Origin: Cafeteria roenbergensis | Taxonomy: Eukaryota; Sar; Bigyra; Bicosoecida; Cafeteriaceae | Assembly (NCBI GenBank): GCA_008330645.1 | Contig: VLTN01000117.1 | Span: 1-30,332 of the forward strand | Direction of reading: 5' to 3' | DNA: 30,332 bases | Position numbers and translations under genes: made by a program | In this document: positions 17,309-29,300 of the stretch, in pieces | Layout of the letters: each line of letters begins with the position of its first letter | Numbering within the stretch: position 1 is the first letter of the stretch | The notes under the pieces: generated by a model | What the model saw: the letters and a program-made list of their open reading frames with translations, nothing else | Database searches by the model: none | Told to the model about the DNA's origin: nothing

Positions 17309-20300
17309 TCAGTCATTGTTGGATCGTCTCACAGTGTTTTGGGACATTCCCACGCGCCTTGAGGACGCTTGCACGCGAATAGTTCCGGCTGCGCGCCCTC
17401 CCCAGCTCGGGTTTCCGAGACGCGGGCGAGGTGGCAGATGCTGTCGAAGCGGGGCCTTTCTGAACGAGGCGTCGAGATATGTCTTCTTCAGCGACTCGGT
17501 TTGAATCGCTCCGAGCGCTGCCTCGTGCTCGGCATCGGCACAACGCCTTGCTGAGAGGTCTTGCCTGAGGCGCGAAATGCCCTTGTCGCTGATCGTCTGC
17601 ACCCGAAGCCGGACATATTCCCTCCAGACAACCGATTCTGGCGCTGTCAAGTGACTTGCTGGCTCGGCGCTGGCTCCTCGGTTGCTGGCCCACACTGGAT
17701 TTTCTCTCACAGGGCCGTCGGGCTCGCTGCCCTTTGCGCTCACAGCTCGCGGCCAGTCCGTCCTCCGCACCGCCCCGATGCCAAGCGTGCGCCTGGCGTT
17801 CGCCGGAATTTTACTTGCTGCTGCTTCGGCCAGCGGAATTGCAACCAAATCAAGGCTGTCTGCGAGCCAAGATGCCCAGCTTGACCGCTTGACGTTCTTG
17901 GACGATGCAAACACCGCTGCTGGTTGTACCACCAGAGCAAACGCTGCCTGGGTGAGCCAAGCGACCACGATCCACAAAGTGCCAACGTCGCCTTGCAGTG
18001 AGCTTGCAGCCAGGAAGCATGCTGCAGCTGCCGCAAGCAGCAAGCTTGGCATGATGAAAACAGCTGCCAGCAGGTCACCTCTCCGTCGAAGCCAGGTGTT
18101 CCGCTGCCTTCGAGTGCGACTGGTCTTCAGTGCACGCAGGTGAGGATGCAGAGCGAGCACTGTGGACACTGACTTCAACCGAATCAGAGCAGCGGTGGCC
18201 TGCTTGTCATGGTGCGGAATAGTTGGCAAATGTGCCCTTGGGCGCCGTCCGACGAGACTGGCAGGCCCCGTGACAGTGAACCCAGAAGCCAAGCCAAACC
18301 CGGCCAGCTGGGCCATCACGTGTTCAGACAATCTCCACTTTTCGTCGCGTTCCATGGCCGGCTCACTGACCGCCCAGCGAAGGCCACAACAGTGACGTTG
18401 GCATAGTCTTGTCGGGTTAGGCATAGGTGGCTTGCCAGCACCGCCATCGCTTTCGCCCTGTCGTGAGTTTGCCATCAAGTCGAGCGCGCATTGCTCCGGG
18501 TTGACGAACATGTCCTCCTCCATTTGGCTTTGGCCCAACCAGCAACAGTGGTCCGGTCTCCCACGTATGGCTCTTGCACGTCGTGCAGCGCGTGCAAGGA
18601 GAGACTTGCCAGCTTCCCGGCTGGCGCACGCAGCGCAGCTGCGGCGCGGGCAACCAACACCACCGGCCTCCCAGACGCCCAGAGACGACACATTGAGGTG
18701 CCCAGTCGCTCTGTCTCGCTTCGTGAGGATTGAGACCCTTGCTTCAGCCTCGTCGTGATCGAACCTAGAAAACTTGCTTGCAGAAAAGCAGCAGACGGAG
18801 GGCAATCGAAGTGCGCAGCGCAAGTTGGCTCGCTCATTTTCACAAGAGAGTCGGAAGCCACGCGTCAGTGAGTTTCCCAGCCACGTCACCGAGTCCGGAC
18901 GTGACATCGATGCAGCTATCTCTGACGCCTTGGCACGAGCGCGCCTGGTCGGAGACTCAGCATCGAGTGAAAGCGCCTCTTCGTGCGGCCCAGCAACCCG
19001 GAGCCAGTTGGCAGACGGCATGGCTGACCCACCTCTCACAACTTCGCCAATGCTGCTTGCGCTCGAGGTGGCATCACTAATGACGTCATCCTCTGAATCA
19101 GAGTCCCAGTCTATGACTATTGATGATGCCGAGCCGGGCTGGCCTGCCTGGCTCGCTCCAGCTTGCTTTTGATCCGCGAAGGAATCATCCAGCTCGACTG
19201 CTGCTTCGGAAGACGTGCTGCTGCCGACAGAGCTCCCAGAATTCCAATCAATCGCGTCGCATTCGGACGAATGCTCTTGAACTCTGTCCATGGCGGAAGT
19301 CCCTGCCGCACTTGCAGCCAATGCGGCGGATACAGGGGGCTTGGGAACTGCTCGGGACCGGGCCTGCAACACGTGAGATGCAATGCCTCTTGCTGGAGCC
19401 CTTTGTCCGACAACCAAGGCGGTTGGAAGCCCTCTCGATCCCATCCTGGTCCCCCGTTCAGCTGCCGTTGGTGCTGACGAGACAGGACGCTCTGGCTGGC
19501 CGTCACTTTCCAGCTTCACGTTCGAAACGAAGTCAGCAAGCTCGCGATTCTCTGCGATGCCGGAACCAACGTACTTGGGCAGAACCTTCACAGCAAACTT
19601 TCTGAACTCCAGCTCTTCCCACACCGTGAAGAATCGCCATTGGAAGGCGGCTCGACCAAGCTGCCTTGCAACGCATCTCCAAAAGACAAGCATGATCTGC
19701 TGCCCAATCGCTGTAGCGAAAGCCAAGGCAGCCATCTCCGGCAGCGAAGGCCCTGACGATGTGTGCGGCAGGTACAAGGCCAAAGCTGTGAGCGAGAGTA
19801 CGGTTGCCGAAGCCAAGCTGAGCACTCGAAGATGCCTTGGATGCCGCGCCCGGAAAACAGTGAAAAGCTCAAGCCATGCGTGCCTGTAGCACAGCTGCTC
19901 TGCACAACATGACGAGGAGCACTTGGACCTCACGCGGTCGATGCCAGTGAGCCCACTCATCTGTTTGGTGGCTGCTCGCAGCCTGGTCTGCCCATAGCGC
20001 ATTCGAGTTTGCGTCGATTTGTCGGGCCGAAGGTCAACGCCTGGGAGTCGCTTTTGGCCATGGTTGATCCAAGCCACCGGGTTGTTGTGCGCAACAAAAG
20101 CAGAGCCCGATGGTGCAGTCGCCTTCCATGTCGATCCGCCGGTCTCTCTAGACGCTGTCCTGTCAGCGTGTTTCGTGAAGGCTGGCGGGGCTACACATTT
20201 GGGAAGACCGATGTGCCGAGATTCCCGGATTGCCTGGAGGGCTCCCACTCTTGAGCTGGCCTCCTGAAGCGCCCTCGCGAGCTGCATTGAACTGTCGGCT

Positions 20301-23300
20301 GCCATTGCCTTTGCAAATCGACGTCCTTGCACTGTGTCAAGGTAGGCGGCCACTGCCAGAGTCAGAATCACAAGTCCCGCAAACGACCAAGCGTGCACAA
20401 CAGCAATTGCAGACCCCCACGGATGAATATCTTCCGGCTGGACAACGTCATGCGTCTCGGAGCTTGCGCCTGGGCGAATCGGAACGAGAATCGAGCTGAA
20501 GTCGGTCAAGTGATCGCAAACGCATGACAGTCCGGAGTTGCTAACATTGAGTGCGATACAACCTTGACTCGACCACCCCTGGGAGACCTTGTCCCAAAAG
20601 ACGCACGACCCAACAAGCGGATGACACGGCGGACTTGTCGACTCTGCCGAGCCGCTTCCAATCGCTGCCGTTGAAACTCGTGACTTGAACTGCTCGATTC
20701 GTTGGGCATGCCATTGCGCGGCCTTCTCGGCGTTTGCAGTGGTCCCAAATGCATTCTCCAACAGCTTCCACTTTCTCTCGAACTCCTCTCCCAGAGGAAT
20801 GCTCTGGGCAACAAACGAAGAGCTGCTGCGCGTCCACAGGCTTGCGATGTCGGCGGACGCAAATTCCAGAGATCCTGCGGCCACTCTGCATGAGGGCTCA
20901 ATACGGATTGGAATCTTCAGTCTCACTGGATCTGTTAGTGCTCTTCCCTTGATTCGCCCTCCGAAAACGTCCGTTGCAGAGAACTCGACAATCGGAGACC
21001 CAAGCGATACGCTTGTCGACTTGTTCAACCCCGCCAGGTCTTGTGCTGCCACAGGGCCAGAGAGGTCTCGACCGTGCACTTCGTCTGGCCACCGAATGAG
21101 CGAGACAACAACGTGTCTGTCCAGCCCTGAAGCATCGGCGGCAAAGTCCTCGCTAATTCGGATCCCTGCAGCTTGTCCGAGCTGACCATCGCTCAGGCTC
21201 CGACGCGAAGTGCTCTCTGTGTCCACGCGCTGGGTCTCCGACACATCGCCAACCTGGCCGTTTCTGGCAGCGGTACTGACTGTCATGGTTGCATGTTGCA
21301 CCGATGTAGACTCGCACGGAGCAAGCCAGCTCCAGCGAAGTTCAGTGGCACGCTCGCCGGGATAGGACGCGGCAGCCAGCTGACCACCGACTCGAAGAAG
21401 TGCGAGACCGGCGTCCTCAAGCGCAATGTCAGCGCGTGTTAAGTTATCCACATCGCCGCGAATGGCATTGGAAGCAACAACAGCTGCGAGGGCAGCCAAT
21501 CCCTCCCCTGTTGCCAAGGACAGTGATTGTGCCCCAGGCAGTGTTTGATCAGCATTTGTCGCCACCAGGTCGTCAAGACTGCTGTGTACGTAGGCCAACA
21601 AGTCCCGCATGGCAAGGGAAGAAAGGGTGGAGCATGTTGAGGCTGCCGAGACGAGCACTGCGGCGCCAAATTGAACGCGCTCTTCCGTCACAGCGAGTGG
21701 AAGGAGAGCATCCAAAGCATCGGAAATGAGTTGCTTGCGAAAGGCTGTCTCCTCCGCTGAGGGGAGACTTCCGGCTGACTGCTGAAGCGAAGAGAACGCG
21801 TTCAGCTGGCCTGCGAAGGCATTCACAGCGCTGGCCCGCTGAACTCCACCAACGCCTTCTGCGACGGTAGACCGTGCCTCATGCGCAAGCCGTGAAACAT
21901 GATCTTGAATCGCGGATTCAGAGATGAGCGGCGTGGCCGCCAAGTCTGCCTTCAACCTGATGCTGAGTGGAAGCAACTGGGACGCGCCTTGCTGAGAACG
22001 AACCACCAGAAGACAAGTTGCGTTCAATTCACCACTGGCTGGGAGGGCTTGGCCATTTGGCCATGCTGCTGTGAACTTCAACACTGGGGAAAGTTGAGGA
22101 GGAACGATCAGCTGTGCACCTTGCATCTGCAAAGCATCATCGGCAGACATCCCAGGCCTAAACCGTTGTTGGGGATCAAGAACGACCGAGTAGGTCAACG
22201 GAAGGCTCGATTCTGAAGCTTTCCACTCCTCTGCAGTCACTACAATTTGAGTTTTTGCTGCTGTTGCTTCGGCTGGGGTCAGTGTCGCTCGTCCCGCAAC
22301 TGGAACTCCGGGCGTCGTTAAACGAACAAATGCGCCATGCGTCTCCAGCCGAGCTGCGTCAAACACCTGGGCTTCCAAAATGTAGGTCGTATCAGGCTGC
22401 AGCGCATGGAGCTCCAGAACGCAAACCGAAATTCCAGAATAGCTGGCGTGCAAGGCAGCTGCGATGGCCACATCGTCAGTGGCCGCGTGAATGGGTCGAA
22501 TGCTCCAGGTGGTGTCCTGAGCGAGCGCATCAGCTGCACCAATGGACACAGCGAATCGTGCTTGCCCAGTGCTCCCAAGCTCAAGGCCGACGCCGGAAAT
22601 TGAGTTTGAGGCCAAAGGCTGCAGCGGGCGGATGAAGACTGCCGGCTGGGCTCCAGGAACGAATGCCAGCTTCACTGCAGCTTTGGCCCTTCGAGGCTGT
22701 TCAACCGCCCATGTCCTGCTTTCATCGACAGCCGCCGTTGAGACTCGCACAAGCTTGGAAGTCACAGTCAGCTCGACTGTCAGGGTGAATCCATTGAGCA
22801 AACTCATCAACTGGGTGTCCAATCGAAGCACGGGGCCAGAGCTGGCCACACTGAGACACGCAGACGCGGGGGCCTCCGAGGACAGGCCAATGGATGACGA
22901 AACCGCGCTGACGCAGGACCAAGCAAATTGCAAGTCATGCACCCAGCCCGATGACACGGATGGGCGGCCAGTCGTTGGGATTGCCACTTGGAAGATTGAA
23001 GAGTTGCGTCCAAAGCTTGGGCTGTAAGACTCACTCCCATCGATCGTCGCTGCCTCAGCGATGCCAAGTGTCCGATCGCCTCCTTTTACGACTGCAACTG
23101 GAGCCGCGACTGTGACGATCAACACGACCTTGGCGGAAGCTGAGATGTTTGATGCGCCACCCGTCACAGGTACCGACACATCGATCTGAAATCCGTAGCC
23201 AACGCCCGATTGAAGAGCTTTGCGTGGACGAACTACCAGCTCTGCAGACTCGGCTGCGTTGCTGAAGCGCGGCGGTGAGGCCGGTGCCGCGGGAATCCAT

Positions 23301-26300
23301 GCACTCAAGTCGAGGTCTGCCGCGGATGGAGTAAACTCGGACCAGGAAAAAAGCACCCTGTCGGGGTTCAAAGCCTGGTGCTCTTCGTTGCATGAACTCA
23401 TCCAGACCGTTGGCGTCACAACCAGCTTCAAGTCGGAAGGGCTCACTGAAACTGGCGTCGGCTGGTCAAACCTCACGAAAGCCACCTGTTCCGTCGACGT
23501 GATGGTGAGGGTGTGAGTGCCAGTTGCGGAGACGCCGAGGAAATTGACAACTTGCAAGTGCACGTGAAGATACACGTCTGCCCCGTGAGCAAGGAACGGA
23601 GGCGAGAATTCCAGGTACAAACTGCGCTCTGAATTCGCCGACGCGATTGCATCGAGCAAACTCTGGAAAATAGAAAGCGAGCTGTTTGCAGCCGTCGCCG
23701 ACCAAAACACTCCGACAAAAGGTCGTCCGCCTGATCCACGCGTGCTAGAGCCGTCGATCGTGAGTGCCTCAGAGCACGAACTTGAGATGCTAGGACCCCA
23801 AAGACGCACATTGGGCGACACGAGGTCCAAATCCTGTGGTATGACAGCAACGACCGAAGATGACCGCCAAAGAGCGGTCTGGCCAGGCAAAAGGCGTGGC
23901 TGAGCCAAGGACACTTGCCAGCCTGGCAACAACTCCGCGCCAACGCCAAAGTCAACGCGAACAAGGTCCGCCGACAATGCGGCGCAGAGCGGGCGCTCGC
24001 CGAGCCCGAAGCCGGAGCCGACAAGAGTCGAATTTGTCCGAAGAGAAGAGCAGAAAGACGGCATCGTCACGGAAAGCGAAAGGGGCGCTGAAAGCGCGAT
24101 CAAAAGCCCCTCAAAGGTAGGCAAGAACGAAGCACTAGAAAGGCCCGGAAGAGCAGACGTCGATGGAGACGACAAAGGAGAGACGGTGGAAGACGGGGGC
24201 AATGATTGACGCGGAGAGGAAAATGGCGTGAGCATCGTGGAGGGCGAGGGCGTCGCCGACAGCGTGGCCGTGGACGTCGTGGAGGGCGAGGGCGTCGCCG
24301 ACAGCGTGGCCGTGGACGTCGTGGAGGGCGAGGGCGTCGCCGACAGCGTGGCCGTGGACGTCGTGGAGGGCGAGGGCGTCGCCGACAGCGTGGCCGTGGA
24401 CGTCGTGGAGGGCGAGGGCGTCGCCGACAGCGTGGCCGTGGACGTCGTGGAGGGCGAGGGCGTCGCCGACAGCGTGGCCGTGGACGTCGTGGAGGGCGAG
24501 GGCGTCGCCGACAGCGTGGCCGTGGACGTCGTGGAGGGCGAGGGCGTCGCCGACAGCGTGGCCGTGGACGTCGTGGAGGGCGAGGGCGTCGCCGACAGCG
24601 TGGCCGTGGACGTCGTGGAGGGCGAGGGCGTCGCCGACAGCGTGGCCGTGGACGTCGTGGAGGGCGAGGGCGTCGCCGACAGCGTGGCCGTGGACGTCGT
24701 GGAGGGCGAGGGCGTCGCCGACAGCGTGGCCGTGGACGTCGTGGAGGGCGAGGGCGTCGCCGACAGCGTGGCCGTGGACGTCGTGGAGGGCGAGGGCGTC
24801 GCCGACAGCGTGGCCGTGGACGTCGTGGAGGGCGAGGGCGTCGCCGACAGCGTGGCCGTGGACGTCGTGGAGGGCGAGGGCGTCGCCGACAGCGTGGCCG
24901 TGGACGTCGTGGACGGCGAGGGCGTCGCCGACAGCGTGGCCGTGGACGTCGTGGAGGGCGAGGGCGTCGCCGACAGCGTGGCCGTGGACGTCGTGGAGGG
25001 CGAGGGCGTCGCCGACAGCGTGGCCGTGGTCGTCGTGGAGGGCGAGGGCGTCGCCGACAGCGTGGCCGTGGACGTCGTGGAGGGCGAGGGCGTCGCCGAC
25101 AGCGTGGCCGTGGACGTCGTGGAGGGCGAGGGCGTCGCCGACAGCGTGGCCGTGGACGTCGTGGAGGGCGAGGGCGTCGCCGACAGCGTGGCCGTGGACG
25201 TCGTGGAGGGCGAGGGCGTCGCCGACAGCGTGGCCGTGGACGTCGTGGAGGGCGAGGGCGTCGCCGACAGCGTGGCCGTGGACGTCGTGGAGGGCGAGGG
25301 CGTCGCCGACAGCGTGGCCGTGGCCGTCGTGGACGGCGAGGGCGTTGCCGACAGCGTGGCCGTGGACGGCGTGGAGGGCGAGGGCGTCGCCGACAGCGTG
25401 GCCGTGGACGTCGTGGAGGGCGAGGGCGTCGCCGACAGCGTGGCCGTGGACGTCGTGGAGGGCGAGGGCGTCGCCGACAGCGTGGCCGTGGACGTCGTGG
25501 AGGGCGAGGGCGTCGCCGACAGCGTGGCGGTGGACGTCGTGGAGGGCGAGGGCGTCGCCGACAGCGTGGCCGTGGACGTCGTGGAGGGCGAGGGCGTCGC
25601 CGACAGCGTGGCCGTGGACGTCGTGGAGGGCGAGGGCGTCGCCGACAGCGTGGCCGTGGACGTCGTGGAGGGCGAGGGCGTCGCCGACAGCGTGGCCGTG
25701 GACGTCGTGGAGGGCGAGGGCGTCGCCGACAGCGTGGCCGTGGACGTCGTGGAGGGCGAGGGCGTCGCCGACAGCGTGGCCGTGGACGTCGTGGAGGGCG
25801 AGGGCGTCGCCGACAGCGTGGCCGTGGACGTCGTGGAGGGCGAGGGCGTCGCCGACAGCGTGGCCGTGGACGTCGTGGAGGGCGAGGGCGTCGCCGACAG
25901 CGTGGCCGTGGACGTCGTGGAGGGCGAGGGCGTGGCCGACAGCGTGGCCGTGGACGTCGTGGAGGGCGAGGGCGTCGCCGACAGCGTGGCCGTGGACGTC
26001 GTGGAGGGCGAGGGCGTGGCCGACAGCGTGGCCGTGGACGTCGTGGAGGGCGAGGGCGTCGCCGACAGCGTGGCCGTGGACGTCGTGGAGGGCGAGGGCG
26101 TCGCCGACAGCGTGGCCGTGGACGTCGTGGATGGCGAGGGCGTCGCCGACAGCGTGGCCGTGGACGTCGTGGAGGGCGAGGGCGTCGCCGACAGCGTGGC
26201 CGTGGACGTCGTGGAGGGCGAGGGCGTCGCCGACAGCGTGGCCGTGGACGTCGTGGAGGGCGAGGGCGTCGCCGACAGCGTGGCCGTGGACGTCGTGGAC

Positions 26301-29300
26301 GGCGAGGGCGTCGCCGACAGCGTGGCCGTGGACGTCGTGGAGGGCGAGGGCGTGCCGACGACAGCGTGGCCGTGGACGTCGTGGAGGGCGAGGGCGTCGC
26401 CGACAGCGTGGCGGTGGACGTCGTGGAGGGCGAGGGCGTCGCCGACAGCGTGGCCGTGGACGTCGTGGACGGCGAGGGCGTCGCCGACAGCGTGGCCGTG
26501 GACGTCGTGGAGGGCGAGGGCGTCGCCGGCAGCGTGGCCGTGGACGTCGTGGACGGCGAGGGCGTCGCCGACAGCGTGGCCGTGGACGTCGTGGAGGGCG
26601 AGGGCGTCGCCGACAGCGTGGCCGTGGACGTCGTGGAGGGCGAGGGCGTCGCCGACAGCGTGGCCGTGGACGTCGTGGAGGGCGAGGGCGTCGCCGACAG
26701 CGTGGCCGTGGACGTCGTGGAGGGCGAGGGCGTCGCCGACAGCGTGGCCGTGGACGTCGTGGAGGGCGAGGGCGTCGCTGACAGCGTGGCCGTGGACGTC
26801 GTGGAGGGCGAGGGCGTCGCCGACAGCGTGGCCGTGGACGTCGTGGAGGGCGAGGGCGTCGCCGACAGCGTGGCCGTGGACGTCGTGGAGGGCGAGGGCG
26901 TCGCCGACAGCGTGGCCGTGGACGTCGTGGAGGGCGAGGGCGTGGCCGACAGCGTGGCCGTGGACGTCGTGGAGGGCGAGGGCGTCGCCGACAGCGTGGC
27001 CGTGGACGTCGTGGAGGGCGAGGGCGTCGCCGACAGCGTGGCCGTGGACGTCGTGGAGGGCGAGGGCGTCGCCGACAGCGTGGCCGTGGACGTCGTGGAG
27101 GGCGAGGGCGTCGCCGACAGCGTGGCCGTGGACGTCGTGGAGGGCGAGGGCGTCGCCGACAGCGTGGCCGTGGACGTCGTGGAGGGCGAGGGCGTCGCCG
27201 ACAGCGTGGCCGTGGACGTCGTGGACGGCGAGGGCGTGGCCGACAGCGTGGCGGTGGACGTCGTGGAGGGCGAGGGCGTCGCCGACAGCGTGGCCGTGGA
27301 CGTCGTGGAGGGCGAGGGCGTCGCCGACAGCGTGGCCGTGGACGTCGTGGAGGGCGAGGGCGTCGCCGACAGCGTGGCCGTGGACGTCGTGGAGGGCGAG
27401 GGCGTCGCCGACAGCGTGGCCGTGGACGTCGTGGAGGGCGAGGGCGTCGCCGACAGCGTGGCCGTGGACGTCGTGGAGGGCGAGGGCGTCGCCGACAGCG
27501 TGGCCGTGGACGTCGTGGAGGGCGAGGGCGTCGCCGACAGCGTGGCCGTGGACGTCGTGGAGGGCGAGGGCGTCGCCGACAGCGTGGCCGTGGACGTCGT
27601 GGAGGGCGAGGGCGTCGCCGACAGCGGGGCCGCGGCCGTCGTGGAGGGCGCGGGCGTCGCCGACAGCGTGGCCGTGGACGTCGTGGATGGCGAGGGCGTG
27701 GCAGACAGCGTGGCCGTGGACGTCGTGGATGGCGAGGGCGTGGCCGACAGCGTGGCCGTGGACGTCGTGGAGGGCGAGGGCGTCGCCGACAGCGTGGCCG
27801 TGGACGTCGTGGAGGGCGAGGGCGTCGCCGACAGCGTGGCCGTGGACGTCGTGGATGCAGTGGGCGTGGCCGACAGCGTGGCCGTGGACGTCGTGGAGGG
27901 CGAGGGCGTCGCCGACAGCGTGGCCGTGGACGTCGTGGAGGGCGAGGGCGTCGCCGACAGCGTGGCCGTGGACGTCGTGGAGGGCGAGGGCGTCGCCGAC
28001 AGCGTGGCCGTGGACGTCGTGGAGGGCGAGGGCGTCGCCGACAGCGTGGCCGTGGACGTCGTGGAGGGCGAGGGCGTCGCCGACAGCGTGGCCGTGGACG
28101 TCGTGGAGGGCGAGGGCGTCGCCGACAGCGTGGCCGTGGACGTCGTGGAGGGCGAGGGCGTCGCCGACAGCGTGGCCGTGGACGTCGTGGAGGGCGAGGG
28201 CGTCGCCGACAGCGTGGCCGTGGACGTCGTGGATGCAGTGGGCGTGGCCGACAGCGTGGCCGTGGACGTCGTGGATGCAGTGGGCGTCGCCGACAGCGTG
28301 GCCGTGGACGTCGTGGAGGGCGAGGGCGTCGCCGACAGCGTGGCCGTGGACGTCGTGGAGGGCGAGGGCGTCGCCGACAGCGTGGCCGTGGACGTCGTGG
28401 AGGGCGAGGGCGTCGCCGACAGCGTGGCCGTGGACGTCGTGGAGGGCGAGGGCGTCGCCGACAGCGTGGCCGTGGACGTCGTGGAGGGCGAGGGCGTCGC
28501 CGACAGCGTGGCCGTGGACGTCGTGGAGGGCGAGGGCGTCGCCGACAGCGTGGCCGTGGACGTCGTGGAGGGCGAGGGCGTCGCCGACAGCGTGGCCGTG
28601 GACGTCGTGGAGGGCGAGGGCGTCGCCGACAGCGTGGCCGTGGACGTCGTGGAGGGCGAGGGCGTCGCCGTGGACGTCGTGGAGGGCGAGGGCGTCGCTG
28701 ACAGCGTGGCCGTGGACGTCGTGGAGGGCGAGGGCGTCGCCGACAGCGTGGCCGTGGACGTCGTGGAGGGCGAGGGCGTCGCCGACAGCGTGGCCGTGGA
28801 CGTCGTGGAGGGCGAGGGCGTCGCCGACAGCGTGGCCGTGGACGTCGTGGAGGGCGAGGGCGTCGCCGACAGCGTGGCCGTGGACGTCGTGGAGGGCGAG
28901 GGCGTCGCCGACAGCGTGGCCGTGGACGTCGTGGAGGGCGAGGGCGTCGCCGACAGCGTGGCCGTGGACGTCGTGGAGGGCGAGGGCGTCGCCGACAGCG
29001 TGGCCGTGGACGTCGTGGAGGGCGAGGGCGTCGCCGACAGCGTGGCCGTGGACGTCGTGGAGGGCGAGGGCGTCGCCGACAGCGTGGCCGTGGACGTCGT
29101 GGAGGGCGAGGGCGTCGCCGACAGCGTGGCCGTGGACGTCGTGGAGGGCGAGGGCGTCGCCGACAGCGTGGCCGTGGACGTCGTGGAGGGCGAGGGCGTC
29201 GCCGACAGCGTGGCCGTGGACGTCGTGGAGGGCGAGGGCGTCGCCGACAGCGTGGCCGTGGACGGCGTGGAGGCAGTGGGCGTCGCTGACAGCGTGGCCG

